NCBI GenBank assembly: GCA_020633325.1
Contig: JACKDX010000001.1
Coordinates: 806,001-870,000, forward strand
Reading direction: 5' to 3'
DNA: 64,000 nt
Source of the DNA: Myxococcales bacterium
GTDB taxonomy: Bacteria > Myxococcota_A > Polyangia > Polyangiales > GCA-016699535
Shown in pieces: positions 24,327-33,102 of this stretch. The stretch's first letter is position 1. Every line of letters starts with the position of its first letter. Position numbers and translations under genes: made by a program. The notes beneath the pieces were generated by a model that saw nothing but the letters and a program-made list of their open reading frames with translations, searched no databases and was not told where the DNA came from.

Positions 24327-26304
24327 AGAGTTTTTCGATCCCGATTTGAATCTGGTGAGTTGTCAAAAGGTTGGGGAATCCGCGTTCAAAGGCGAGCTGG
24401 CTGAAGAACCTCTACCCACTGGCGCGTACGTCTCTCCATATGTAGCGCGCAGGAAACGCTTTGAGGACTGTGTCACGGTGGTGTACGAGCGCGCGGTGGC
24501 GGTGCTTGAAGCGCACAGCGATGTACAAGGCCTCGGGATTTTGCCGATTGCGGCCTACCGTCATTCACTGGAACAACTCAAGACGGAAACTACCGACACC
24601 GGCGCCTTGAGTAGCTCGCTTAGCTGCGCGGATTACATAAGAGCCCGTGAGCTCCCGCACCGATTAGCCCGTGAGCTGTCGGTGCTCTATCAGCTTGCCG
24701 TCCAAGCACGTGAGGGCAACATGCTTAACGACCGACGCCCTGCACTGGCTCGCATTGGTGACATTGCAACCCAAGTCACCGAGGCACCTGAGGATGCGGC
24801 AAAGCTTGATACGTTTATTGCACGCATTGAAGAGGTGTTAGACGATTCCGAAGGCCGCATCGCAGAGCTTCGTCAGAAGGTCTGGACCTTTGATGACCTC
24901 GAAGAAGTTGCAGGCATGGCCACGCTCTCTGGCAGAGTGCTCGAGCAGCATCCGGAGTTTGAGCCGGTGTACGCGGACATTTTGGGCAAACAGGCGCTCA
25001 AGTATCTGGGCTTGGGCGGTTTGGGTGCCCTCGCAGGCGTGGCTTGTGGTGCGCCGGCACTAGCGGCGGCTGCGGCAAGCTTGGGTGCGGGAACCGTTTC
25101 CATGGGATTGGGGGCAATACCAGGCATTGCTATCGCGGCTGGCTGCCTTGTGGACGTAGGGCTCGCTGCGGGGTTTCTGGTGCACGATTGGTCGTTGCGT
25201 AACATGGCGCTGCAGCTTCGCTACGCCAGTCTCGGCAGCGTGCTGGTCGAGCAAAGCGCGGTCGCATCACTGAACCGCCGTGTCGCATTGGACAGTGTTT
25301 TTCTGGCCCTAACTGCCGCCGGCGCTATCTCAACAGTGCGCAGTACCGCAAAAGGATTATGGTCTCGGACAGCTGCCATCAGAAAGTATCAGGCACTAAG
25401 CGATCAGTTCGGGCAGGCTTATTCGGAGCTAGACAATTTACAAGGCCTCGCTAGAGGAGCGTTGAGCGACATGACGCAAGCTGCGGGCGTTCCGCGGCCC
25501 GTCCCGGTTGTCGCTGAGGGAGGAGAGTTATATCAGACGGTATTTCTTGTCCCTGCAACCGATCTCAAAAACGCTAGTGGGCCAGGAGAGGCTATACTAG
25601 CGGCGCTTCGCCGCCAGTATGAAGTTTTCAAAGATGCCGTTGCTTCAGGCTACGACCTAGGGATTGACCCTTATGTTCAGACAGCGGAGGGTCAGATTGC
25701 TCTTTTTCAATTTTTGCCACATGTGAATCCGGATGCTATCCGCGAGGTGATGGTGGCACGCGAGGAAACCAACCTGGTGGGACCTCTGGCGGCTGCTGTA
25801 AGAGCACAAGCCAAAGCAAGTGGAGTTGATAATATCTCTGGTCTTTATGACGTGTCAGCGACCTTTACTCATGCGAACAGCCGAATGAGAACAGTGTTAG
25901 AGACCCTGGGTGAGCCAAATTTCCAGACAGCCTTTCTCAAAGATGATGTCCTTAGCGCCTATATGAATGACCTTCCTTGGGCTTACGCGGAATATCTTTT
26001 TGAGTCCCCTGTATCGCTCTTTGCACTCCAAGGGATAGAGGTTAAGGCCAGTTGGATTGTTCTTGGAAACGCGAAAGGAACGATTGAAGCCGGCAATGCG
26101 GCATTTGTCACCCCTGCTTTTGAACAAGGCATTCGAAGCGCGGCGGCGGGAGCAGCAGGCGGGGCGGGGGTGACTGCTGCGGATATCGCACGCGCCGCCA
26201 ACGCGCTTAGCGCGCTTGAGGATCATCGCCTGAAGTTATTGCTGGCGCTCTACCTCCAAGAAGGCCTGTACCAACTGCCAACCGTCGACATGGTCGTTCA
26301 ATAA
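24292..26304 (+). CDS. C-terminal part of the frameshifted large lipoprotein; Gly/Ala-rich hydrophobic core
   Basis: This 670-codon stretch lacks its own convincing start (GTG 24301 is the first candidate) and continues the frame interrupted near 24290. Helical charged regions occupy the first 230 residues. A Gly/Ala-rich hydrophobic stretch of about 75 residues follows at roughly 25010-25190 ('YLGLGGLGALAGVACGAPAL', 'GLGAIPGIAIAAGCLVDVG'), long enough for two membrane hairpin helices. About 300 soluble residues then run to 'TVDMVVQ'. I do not recognise a family. The combination of a lipobox, an Ala/Gly membrane hairpin and long soluble flanks resembles membrane-active secreted proteins, but that is only an analogy. 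Confidence 0.7.
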   Translation: MEEVEWLVGSHKEFFDPDLNLVSCQKVGESAFKGELAEEPLPTGAYVSPYVARRKRFEDCVTVVYERAVAVLEAHSDVQGLGILPIAAYRHSLEQLKTETTDTGALSSSLSCADYIRARELPHRLARELSVLYQLAVQAREGNMLNDRRPALARIGDIATQVTEAPEDAAKLDTFIARIEEVLDDSEGRIAELRQKVWTFDDLEEVAGMATLSGRVLEQHPEFEPVYADILGKQALKYLGLGGLGALAGVACGAPALAAAAASLGAGTVSMGLGAIPGIAIAAGCLVDVGLAAGFLVHDWSLRNMALQLRYASLGSVLVEQSAVASLNRRVALDSVFLALTAAGAISTVRSTAKGLWSRTAAIRKYQALSDQFGQAYSELDNLQGLARGALSDMTQAAGVPRPVPVVAEGGELYQTVFLVPATDLKNASGPGEAILAALRRQYEVFKDAVASGYDLGIDPYVQTAEGQIALFQFLPHVNPDAIREVMVAREETNLVGPLAAAVRAQAKASGVDNISGLYDVSATFTHANSRMRTVLETLGEPNFQTAFLKDDVLSAYMNDLPWAYAEYLFESPVSLFALQGIEVKASWIVLGNAKGTIEAGNAAFVTPAFEQGIRSAAAGAAGGAGVTAADIARAANALSALEDHRLKLLLALYLQEGLYQLPTVDMVVQ

Positions 26305-26497
26305 CGCCAAATCCAAAATGTCAAATTTGTCCTTGATTTTTCGCTGGGCGATGGCCGATTCACCAAATCCGACAAGGCTCGATGCGTTACTCCGAGTCCC
26401 TGCGCTGCATGTGTCACGGTAAGCTTGAGTGGAATGAGGCGCTCTCGCCGGGTAATCCCCCAGGGTGAGCTGGGTTCTTCAAAACCATAGGTAGTCC

Positions 26498-27199
26498 TTA
26501 CTGATCTTGTGGTTTTGCCGCTGCCAAAGCCGCCTGTGCGGCCGCTTGCTCGGCCTCTGCTTTTGAACGGCCATCGCCCTTTGCGATGCATTCGTCACCC
26601 ACTACCAGCGCGACGCGAAATGTCTTGGCATGGTCGGGGCCTAGAGCATTCTTTAATTCGTAGCGAGGCGGAGGCAGTCCTTGGGACTGAAACCATTCCT
26701 GCGCTCTTGACTTGAAATCAGTGGAGCCCGGCACAGCATTGTGGAAAAAATCGCGAAATAATTTGTCGCCGGACTGAAGCGTGGCTGCGAGGCCACCGTC
26801 CAGATATATAGCCCCAAAACAGGCCTCAAGAGCGTTTGACAGCAGTCGCGGCTTTTTTCGTCCGCCCGACCGTTCCTCGCCCTTGCCTAAGTTAAGGCAT
26901 GCGCCGAGGTCCATTCTCTCGGCAATTAGAGACAATCCCCTCTCGCTAACCAAATCCGCGCGGCGCCGCGTGAGCTCGCCTTCGGGTGCATTTGGATACA
27001 GTTCAAACAGCAAGGAAGAGACCACAATGGAGAGTACGGCATCTCCCAAAAACTCAAGCCGCTCGTTGTCTTGCATGCTGCCCCGGCGCTCATTGACAAA
27101 GGAGCGGTGGGTAAGGGCGGTCACCAGCAGCGTCCTGTCCTTAAAGCGATAGCCCAAAGCCTCCTGGCACATATCAAGCACGGGCGTGGGGTCCAACAT
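26498..27199 (-). CDS. rnc: ribonuclease III
   Basis: A 233-residue double-strand-specific endoribonuclease involved in rRNA and mRNA processing. The RNase III signature 'ERLEFLGDAVL' lies near residue 45, with a second catalytic acidic site in 'ALEACFGAIYLDGG'. A C-terminal dsRNA-binding domain (about residues 160-230) ends 'GDGRSKAEAEQAAAQAAL'. ATG 27199 was chosen because the longer frame (27259) would read into the tRNA-Leu gene on the same strand. The tRNA lies only 19 bases upstream, so both may share a transcript. About 190 bases downstream contain no gene. Confidence 0.95.
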   Translation of the reverse strand: MLDPTPVLDMCQEALGYRFKDRTLLVTALTHRSFVNERRGSMQDNERLEFLGDAVLSIVVSSLLFELYPNAPEGELTRRRADLVSERGLSLIAERMDLGACLNLGKGEERSGGRKKPRLLSNALEACFGAIYLDGGLAATLQSGDKLFRDFFHNAVPGSTDFKSRAQEWFQSQGLPPPRYELKNALGPDHAKTFRVALVVGDECIAKGDGRSKAEAEQAAAQAALAAAKPQDQ

Positions 27200-27218
27200 G
27201 AGCAATATTCTCAGACAG

Positions 27219-27302
27219 TGCGAGGGGCGGGACTTGAACCCGCACACCCTTTCGAGCACCAGAACCTAAATCTGGCGCGTCTGCCAATTCCGCCACCCTC
27301 GC
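27219..27302 (-). tRNA. tRNA-Leu (anticodon TAG)
   Basis: Read on the minus strand, the acceptor arms GCGAGGG/CCCTCGC pair fully, the D-arm 'GCGGAATTGGCAGACGC' and T-arm 'GCGGGTTCAAGTCCCGC' are canonical, and the anticodon loop is 'ATTTAGG' with TAG. A variable arm of class II length (TGCTCGAAAGGGTGT region) supports leucine. CCA is not encoded. It directly precedes rnc. Confidence 0.95.
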
Positions 27303-27637
27303 AAATACTCATATGTTGGCAGCATATCACATAATCGATCCTCTGGGTTTTCATGTCTGAGCGTCCTATGGACTGTCTCGGGGTGTGATGCGTGTGAGAG
27401 GACAGAACAACACGCGGCAGTGTTCAGTATATTCACATTATGTACGGCCTCGTGATTCGCCAAGATATGTTTGGCGGAGCAAATGCACATAAGGCCGCTG
27501 CGGATTGGGGTTTCGGTGGACATTGCAATGGTTTGTGCCTATTGACGGGTTAATTTGATTAGATCTACGATTGAGATTGATCTCATTCCATCCTCCAGTA
27601 TAGTGAAGTCCCAAAGCGGCAATCGTGGCGGGGGTTC
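27303..27637. other. intergenic region upstream of pyrG
   Basis: These 335 bases separate the tRNA-Leu/rnc unit from the divergent pyrG gene. No coding frame is convincing. A sigma-70-like promoter candidate lies at 27577-27604. No riboswitch or attenuator was recognised. Confidence 0.5.
27577..27604 (+). promoter_or_regulatory. candidate sigma-70-type promoter of pyrG
   Basis: TTGATC (27577-27582), a 16-base spacer and TATAGT (27599-27604) lie 33 bases before the GTG start of pyrG, with transcription expected near 27611. Confidence 0.4.
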
Positions 27638-29299
27638 GTGAAGCGCACCAAGTTTATTTTTGTGACGGGCGGGGTGGTTAGTTCCATAGGCAAGGGGCTA
27701 GCCTCTGCCAGCATTGGCGCCCTCATGGAGGCCCGCGGCCTCAAGGTCACGCATCTGAAAATGGATCCGTATATCAATGTGGATCCAGGGACAATGTCTC
27801 CGTTTCAGCATGGTGAGGTTTTCGTCACCGAGGACGGGGCGGAAACGGATCTCGATCTTGGCCATTACGAGCGGTTTACGTCTGCAAAAATGACGCGGGC
27901 GAACAACTTCACAACGGGTCGTATTTATGACTCGGTGATTTCCAAAGAGCGACGCGGGGAATATCTTGGCGCGACGATTCAGGTCATCCCACACATTACC
28001 GACGAGATAAAGGCGCGCGCCCTCGAGGCAGCAGCGAAAAACGATATCGCGATCGTGGAAATCGGCGGAACTGTGGGTGATATCGAGTCCCTGCCGTTCT
28101 TAGAGGCCGTAAGGCAGCTGCGTATCGATCTGGGTCCACAGAACTCGGTATGCGTGCATGTGACGTTGGTTCCGTTTATTGCCGCAGCGGGAGAGCTCAA
28201 GACCAAGCCGACCCAACATTCGGTGAAATCGCTATTGGCGCTGGGGATTCAGCCCGAGATCTTAATTTGTCGCGTTGATAGGGGCCTTTCACGCTCTCTG
28301 AAAGAGAAAATCGCCCATTTCACGAACGTCCCTGTGGATTGTGTCGTGGCCGCGCGTGATGTGTCGGTGATCTATGCGCTGCCAATTGCTCTTCATGAAG
28401 AGGGGCTTGATGACCGCATTGTCGATCGTTTGAATATTTGGTCACGTCAGCCATCCTTGGATAATTGGCATCGCACCGTCGAGCGATTAAACGATCCCGG
28501 CCGGGGTTCGGTATCTATTGCCGTTGTGGGCAAGTACGTCGATTTGAGGGATTCCTATAAGTCGTTGCACGAGGCGCTGGTCCATGGCGGACTTGCGAAC
28601 GATGTGCAGGTTTCCCTGTTTTATGTGGACAGCGAAGAGCTACAAGGCAAGGACGTGGGCGAAGTCCTCGCGGCGCATCACGCCGTTCTGGTCCCCGGTG
28701 GCTTTGGGGACAGAGGTGCTGAGGGCAAAGTCTCAGCGATCCAATATGCCCGCGAGCACGGCATCCCGTTCTTTGGCATTTGCTTAGGCATGCAGTTGGC
28801 CATTGTCGACTATGCGCGGCATTGCTGTGGTCTTGAAGGTGCCAACAGTGTCGAGTTTGAGCCACAACCCCGCCATCCGGTCATTCATTTGATGTCCGAA
28901 CAAGAGGGTATCAAGGACAAGGGTGGCACCATGCGCCTTGGCGCCTATCCAGCAGTGCTTAGCTCTGATTCGCTTGCACATGAGATCTATGGGCGTAAGC
29001 GCATTAGCGAGCGGCACCGACATCGCTTTGAGGTCAATAATGCTTATCGCGATCAGCTTGAGGCGGCGGGTCTGGTGTTAAGTGGGTTATCTCCTGATGG
29101 GAAGCTAGTGGAGATGGTCGAGCTTCCGGGACATCCCTATTTCGTCGGCTGTCAGTTTCACCCCGAGTTCAAGTCGAAACCCCATGCGCCCCATCCGCTG
29201 TTTGTGCGTTTCATTCAGGCTGCCGTCGATAGAAGAGACCTCAGCCCGCAAACGCGCCGGCATACGGAGCATCCGAGTGCGGCTGACGTCGTCCATTAA
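27638..29299 (+). CDS. pyrG: CTP synthase (glutamine-hydrolysing)
   Basis: A 553-residue enzyme that aminates UTP to CTP. The N-terminal synthetase domain begins 'KFIFVTGGVVSSIGKGLASAS' with the P-loop-like nucleotide site and 'KMDPYINVDPGTMSP', and includes 'EIGGTVGDIES'. The C-terminal class I amidotransferase domain has the nucleophile Cys382 in 'FGICLGMQLA' and the His-Glu pair in 'QFHPEFKSKP'. All expected motifs are present and length is normal. The start is GTG at 27638. A kinase gene follows after 18 bases. Confidence 0.97.
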   Translation: MKRTKFIFVTGGVVSSIGKGLASASIGALMEARGLKVTHLKMDPYINVDPGTMSPFQHGEVFVTEDGAETDLDLGHYERFTSAKMTRANNFTTGRIYDSVISKERRGEYLGATIQVIPHITDEIKARALEAAAKNDIAIVEIGGTVGDIESLPFLEAVRQLRIDLGPQNSVCVHVTLVPFIAAAGELKTKPTQHSVKSLLALGIQPEILICRVDRGLSRSLKEKIAHFTNVPVDCVVAARDVSVIYALPIALHEEGLDDRIVDRLNIWSRQPSLDNWHRTVERLNDPGRGSVSIAVVGKYVDLRDSYKSLHEALVHGGLANDVQVSLFYVDSEELQGKDVGEVLAAHHAVLVPGGFGDRGAEGKVSAIQYAREHGIPFFGICLGMQLAIVDYARHCCGLEGANSVEFEPQPRHPVIHLMSEQEGIKDKGGTMRLGAYPAVLSSDSLAHEIYGRKRISERHRHRFEVNNAYRDQLEAAGLVLSGLSPDGKLVEMVELPGHPYFVGCQFHPEFKSKPHAPHPLFVRFIQAAVDRRDLSPQTRRHTEHPSAADVVH

Positions 29300-29317
29300 A
29301 CCACTTATTGTGTGCGA

Positions 29318-30559
29318 ATGACGTCCGATCCATTCATCGGCCAGACTGCTGGCGGGGTCTACCTTATTGAACGCCATGTGGCGGACGGGGGTATAGGTCG
29401 GGTCTATTGCGGGCGCCATCTGCGGCTTGGACATCAGGTAGCGGTTAAAGTGCTTTCGGCGGAACACAATGCGTCGTTAGAGGCTCGCCACAGATTTGAA
29501 CGCGAAGCGCGTATCGCGGCCGAACTCGCGCATCCGCACATCGTGAAAGTATACGATTTTGATGTGCTGCCGGATGGGAACTATTTTTTGACCATGGAAT
29601 GGTTGGAAGGCGAAACCCTAGAGTGTCTTCTGCGGCGTGGACTGAATTCTGCTGCCATCATTGATATATTGTCTCAGCTCGCGGGCGCCATTGACTTCGC
29701 GCATGCGAAGGGTGCGATCCATCGTGATCTCAAGCCCGCCAATGTATTTGTCATTTCCGACGGTTTGCAGGGCAAGTACTACGCCAAGATCCTGGATTTC
29801 GGTATTGCGAAAATGCATCAGCACACCACCGGGATTACGACACAGGCCGATGTCATCATGGGGACTCCAGCGTATATGGCGCCAGAGCAAGCCGAAGGAA
29901 CACGCGCTATAGGGCCCGCTGCGGACCGGTATGCATTTGCTGCAATCGCGATGGAAATGATCGCTGGAATATTGCCGCATTCGCTCAATACGCCCTCGCG
30001 GATGTTGGTGTCGCTGTTGACGGGAGATGCGCAATTGCCTAGTGCTTCTGGAACTTGTTACCAGCATCTTGATGATGTGTTTCGCAAGGCGTTTGCGCGT
30101 CATCCAGCCGCTCGTTTTCCTTCCTGCGTGGCTTTCGTTGAGCAACTCATCCCGCTGCTGGTCCGCCACGATGAGACTCCATTTGCGCCCACCCTACAGC
30201 AGCGGCGCCTGAGCGTCGTCCCCTCGTGGCGGCGATGGTTTCTGTTACTCATTGTGGCAGCTGTACTTGGGATGGCTGGAACGGTAGGATATATGATGAG
30301 CAGAGCTAAGGTGCATACCCTCACATCGAGCCCGCATATTGAGGTGCGCGACAAGCCTGTAGCGCAAACAAAAACCGTCGAAGGACCCGATACTGCTCAA
30401 GGCTCTTTATCAGGCGTTGCTGTTCCTCAGAGCGCGCCCCCGACCACTACGAGTACTCCGCGGCCGAAACCCCCGCGACCTAAGAAGCGTGCGCAAGAGA
30501 CTCCTGATAAGAAAACCGATCTAGAACTACCCATGCCTGAGGAAGTGTTTGTCCCGTAG
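29318..30559 (+). CDS. membrane-anchored Ser/Thr protein kinase with Pro-rich external tail
   Basis: A 413-residue Hanks-type kinase (ATG 29318; a GTG two codons upstream is also possible). The glycine loop is 'ADGGIGRVY', the catalytic Lys is K44 in 'VAVKVL', 'HRDLKPAN' carries Asp137, 'DFGIAK' and 'GTPAYMAPEQ' follow, so it should be active. After the kinase domain (ending near residue 285) a membrane helix (about residues 310-330) leads to an 80-residue external tail rich in Pro, Thr, Lys and Arg, which could touch the cell wall. It follows pyrG closely and overlaps the next, damaged TPR gene by 11 bases. Confidence 0.92.
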   Translation: MTSDPFIGQTAGGVYLIERHVADGGIGRVYCGRHLRLGHQVAVKVLSAEHNASLEARHRFEREARIAAELAHPHIVKVYDFDVLPDGNYFLTMEWLEGETLECLLRRGLNSAAIIDILSQLAGAIDFAHAKGAIHRDLKPANVFVISDGLQGKYYAKILDFGIAKMHQHTTGITTQADVIMGTPAYMAPEQAEGTRAIGPAADRYAFAAIAMEMIAGILPHSLNTPSRMLVSLLTGDAQLPSASGTCYQHLDDVFRKAFARHPAARFPSCVAFVEQLIPLLVRHDETPFAPTLQQRRLSVVPSWRRWFLLLIVAAVLGMAGTVGYMMSRAKVHTLTSSPHIEVRDKPVAQTKTVEGPDTAQGSLSGVAVPQSAPPTTTSTPRPKPPRPKKRAQETPDKKTDLELPMPEEVFVP

Positions 30560-30881
30560 TCGACTCTTGTGTAGCCTGGTTTGCATTGCAGCGGGGAATA
30601 TGGTCGCGCTGCCGTTGTTGGCCGAGGACGTTGATGGAGCGGTACAAGAGAAGACCGAAGCACGCGCGGCATACATCCACGGTCAGCGTTTGGCACAGCA
30701 AGGTGATATTGATGCCGCGATGCAAGCCATTCGACATTCCTACGCGCTATATCCTGCCGCGGGAAGCCTGTACGCGTTGGGATTGCTACATGAACGAGTC
30801 GATGAAATCGCGGAGGCCATTCGTTTGTACCATCGGGCGTTACGCGCGCCACACTGCCAAGCGCTCTCAAAGAGTCGGTGA
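30549..30881 (+). CDS. TPR-type exported protein, truncated by frameshift
   Basis: A TTG at 30549, inside the end of the kinase gene, starts a 110-residue product. It has a signal peptide ('LVCIAAGNMVALPLLAED') followed by one to two TPR-like helices pairs ('AYIHGQRLAQQGDIDAAMQAIRHSYALYP', 'AEAIRLYHRALRAP'). The frame then ends 'CQALSKSR' at a CTCTC run near 30868. In the third frame the sequence continues in expected style ('LKESVNARLRALGQEED'), so the gene appears interrupted by a two-base gain or one-base loss. Kinase genes followed by TPR genes are frequent in myxobacteria, so the pair may once have worked together. Confidence 0.55.
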   Translation: MSRSRLLCSLVCIAAGNMVALPLLAEDVDGAVQEKTEARAAYIHGQRLAQQGDIDAAMQAIRHSYALYPAAGSLYALGLLHERVDEIAEAIRLYHRALRAPHCQALSKSR

Positions 30882-31090
30882 ATGCGCGCCTACGTGCCTT
30901 GGGCCAAGAAGAAGACTCCTCACCTTTGCGCGCGCGCGAGGATTTGCGACAGGCTCCTCAGCCCCAGACCGCGTCGGAAACGTCCCGACAATCTGGCTGG
31001 CTGGCATCTTCAGGAGTTTTTATCGAGGGCGGGGCGGTTTTTAACTTGTTGCTTCCCGCTTGTGTCCAAAGCCCCAATGGACGCGGCTGA
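30869..31090 (+). pseudogene. continuation of the broken TPR gene
   Basis: This frame carries the natural continuation 'LKESVNARLRALGQEEDSSP' and a low-complexity polar linker, then 'GWLASSGVFIEGGAVFNLLLP' and a stop at 31090. It has no start of its own. I read it as the middle of the gene that begins at 30549, separated by the shift near 30868. The protein tail may run on in yet another frame (31077-31373). Confidence 0.45.
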
Positions 31091-31373
31091 TTTTACGGCC
31101 CCATGCGGTCCACCCCCTTATGCTCACTCAACGTTTTATCAAATCAACCTCGTACAAAACGAGGGGGACCGGTTATTTCTGGAGGTCAACCAAGAACAGC
31201 GTCGCAAAGTCTTTGTGTACTTGGACTGCCTGCCAGTGCTTCTCGGTTGTTTTGATGGACGCAGGGCACAACTTCCCAAGCTCGAAGCGCGTTTTCAAAC
31301 GCTTTACATCGAGGTAAACCACGAACTTGAGCAAATGACCTTAGGCCCCGCGGCAGTCATTGCGCCAGAGTAA
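31077..31373 (+). CDS. short hypothetical ORF, possibly the last part of the broken TPR gene
   Basis: From ATG 31077 this frame gives 98 residues, 'MDAADFTAPCGPPPY' followed by mixed charged and hydrophobic sequence ('GDRLFLEVNQEQRRKVFVYLD', 'RFQTLYIEVNHELEQM'). It reads like a folded beta-rich domain rather than noise, but there is no ribosome site and no recognised family. It may be an independent small protein or a third fragment of the interrupted gene upstream. Confidence 0.3.
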   Translation: MDAADFTAPCGPPPYAHSTFYQINLVQNEGDRLFLEVNQEQRRKVFVYLDCLPVLLGCFDGRRAQLPKLEARFQTLYIEVNHELEQMTLGPAAVIAPE

Positions 31374-31540
31374 GGTTGGACGTTGAGGAACGGGTGCTGC
31401 CTTGCTTGCGGTGCGTTCGCGCAAGCTCGTGCTGACATTTTTGTCATGGCGCGGCTGATCATTGCAGGCTTTGGCTATGCGCAACGGGTCATTCACCCGG
31501 TGTTTTGGGCATATACCTCGTGGAAGTCGAGTATCAAGCA

Positions 31541-31556
31541 TGGCACGCGTTATGCA
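31541..31556 (+). promoter_or_regulatory. sigma-54 (-24/-12) promoter candidate P4
   Basis: TGGCACGCGTTATGCA has a perfect -24 box and a -12 box with one mismatch (ATGCA instead of TTGCA). GG is at 31542-31543 and GC at 31554-31555, ten bases apart. Transcription would start near 31567, 14 bases before the ATG at 31581. Confidence 0.65.
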
Positions 31557-31580
31557 AGGACGGTATGGTATAGGTCAATT

Positions 31581-32387
31581 ATGCAGCGTGGAGGCGTAGT
31601 TAAATCGTTTCTGGCAGCGTTGGGCGTTGCCTGCCTAGCGGGAGCGCCTGCGTGTCATCAGGACCCTTCGGGCGAGCTCATGGACAGCAACCCTGATGCG
31701 GGTCTGGCCATGGAGGCAGGAGCGAGGATTCGGGTGGCTTCGTATGGAGCCGGGATGCCCGAGAACGCGGTCCGAGGGGTATGCGAGATAAATGAATGCG
31801 AGCCCCGACTACAGGACTGTCAGACGGGTACCTGCACACTCGTAAACGATCGGACGGCGTGCATACCGGCGGAAGGCACGATTGCCGAGGGACAAGCATG
31901 CGCTAGCTCATCCGAATGCGATAGCGGGCTCGCATGTTTTCAGACCAATCAAGGCGCGCGCTGTCAGCGGATATGTTGTCCAGGTGATGAATCGTTGTGT
32001 CTTGAGAATCAAAAGTGTGGCGGGTCGGGAGTGCTCTTTGAGAGCTCAACCGCATTAGCATGGGGATTTTGTACGCCTGTGGTGACGGGCTGTGATGTTT
32101 TCGGCACGGACGAGACCTGCGAACTCGGTGAGGCGTGCTATATCACAGCTGCCGATGGCTCAACCGAATGCTTAAGAGCCGGTCATGCTCTAGCGGGAGA
32201 AACATGCGGTTATAACGGCAAGGCGATACAGAATCTTTGTGCGCCCGGACTGATATGTCTAGCTGGCATGGCCTGTGAACGACTGTGTGAGCTCAGCGAC
32301 GACTCAGAGTATTCCTGTGCGCCCCATCAAGGCGTGTGCAGCATTGTGGGCTTTGCGCCCGAGAACGTGGGCGTGTGTATGCCCTAG
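31581..32387 (+). CDS. Cys-rich secreted lipoprotein
   Basis: ATG 31581 was chosen because it lies just after the predicted start of a sigma-54 promoter; a much earlier in-frame start (31383) would lie upstream of it. The 268-residue product has a hydrophobic signal with lipobox-like 'AGAPACHQ', a short linker and then a domain with more than 20 Cys in patterns such as 'CASSSECDSGLACFQ', 'CELGEACYI', 'CGYNGKAIQNLCAPGLICLAG'. These resemble small disulfide-rich extracellular modules found in many myxobacterial surface proteins. Function unknown. Its last bases overlap the convergent amidotransferase stop codon. Confidence 0.75.
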   Translation: MQRGGVVKSFLAALGVACLAGAPACHQDPSGELMDSNPDAGLAMEAGARIRVASYGAGMPENAVRGVCEINECEPRLQDCQTGTCTLVNDRTACIPAEGTIAEGQACASSSECDSGLACFQTNQGARCQRICCPGDESLCLENQKCGGSGVLFESSTALAWGFCTPVVTGCDVFGTDETCELGEACYITAADGSTECLRAGHALAGETCGYNGKAIQNLCAPGLICLAGMACERLCELSDDSEYSCAPHQGVCSIVGFAPENVGVCMP

Positions 32388-33097
32388 TTGTTCTGGATGA
32401 TTGCGGAAAACCGCTGAAGTACTGTACGGCCATCGGTGCGGTCACTGACATTAGCCATGAGCTTATCTGGATCGAGCGCCTCCTGCACCAGTGTCTCCCG
32501 TCGAGCCATCAGATAGCCGCGCATGATGTCGGCATCAAACTCGGGGTGGAACTGAATGCCCCAGGCACGCTTGCCAATGACAAACGCGTGGTGGGCATCG
32601 GCCTGGCTAGACGCCAAAAGAGTGGCTTCAGAAGGAAGCTTCACGACGGATTCGCGATGGGTAGCATGCACTGTCAATGTGGTATCAAATGCACAGAAGA
32701 GCTCGTCCGTTTTGGCGTCGGCTGCCAGGATGACCTCGACCGTGCCAATCTCTCTTCCATTGGGGTTTTTCCCCACAGTGCCACCCAACGCATGTGCGAG
32801 AAGCTGATGTCCATAGCAGATGCCAAGTATGGGCACGTCGGCTGAAACTGCTTTATCGAGCCACCTTGCGGTGCGCTCACTCCATGCTGCCTGCTCGCTG
32901 ACCATGGCGCTTGAGCCTGTGATCACGATTCCCTGGTAATCAGTGGCTCGCGGTGCCTCAAGACCCTGGTATGCCTCAAACACATGGACGTCACTGAGCG
33001 CGAGGTTCATGCCGTCGATAATCCAGTCGTCGAAGTCGCCGCGGCGCTCTCTAATCTCAGGAATCGTGGTTCCGGTTTGGACGATCAACACAGCCAT
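32384..33097 (-). CDS. class I glutamine amidotransferase-like protein (GMP synthase-related)
   Basis: A 237-residue stand-alone GATase1 domain. The catalytic triad is visible: Cys94 in 'LGICYGHQLL', His184 and Glu186 in 'QFHPEFD'. 'VITGSSAMVSE' and 'LGGTVGKNPNGREIG' are typical of the GMP-synthase-like stand-alone subgroup that includes gamma-glutamyl peptide hydrolases. It probably hydrolyses a gamma-glutamyl amide bond; the substrate is not identifiable. The gene starts five bases after the stop of the AAA ATPase gene on the same strand, suggesting co-transcription. Confidence 0.88.
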   Translation of the reverse strand: MAVLIVQTGTTIPEIRERRGDFDDWIIDGMNLALSDVHVFEAYQGLEAPRATDYQGIVITGSSAMVSEQAAWSERTARWLDKAVSADVPILGICYGHQLLAHALGGTVGKNPNGREIGTVEVILAADAKTDELFCAFDTTLTVHATHRESVVKLPSEATLLASSQADAHHAFVIGKRAWGIQFHPEFDADIMRGYLMARRETLVQEALDPDKLMANVSDRTDGRTVLQRFSAIIQNN

Positions 33098-33102
33098 TGG
33101 CG

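Noticed and set aside
26298..26591. A 97-codon minus-strand frame next to rnc
   Set aside because: It overlaps the end of rnc and the lipoprotein end, and its product is of low-complexity, non-protein-like composition.
27472..27487. TGGCGGAGCAAATGCA, a GG-N10-GC pattern before pyrG
   Set aside because: The -24 box lacks CAC and the distance to pyrG is long; a sigma-70-like promoter closer to the gene is a better candidate.
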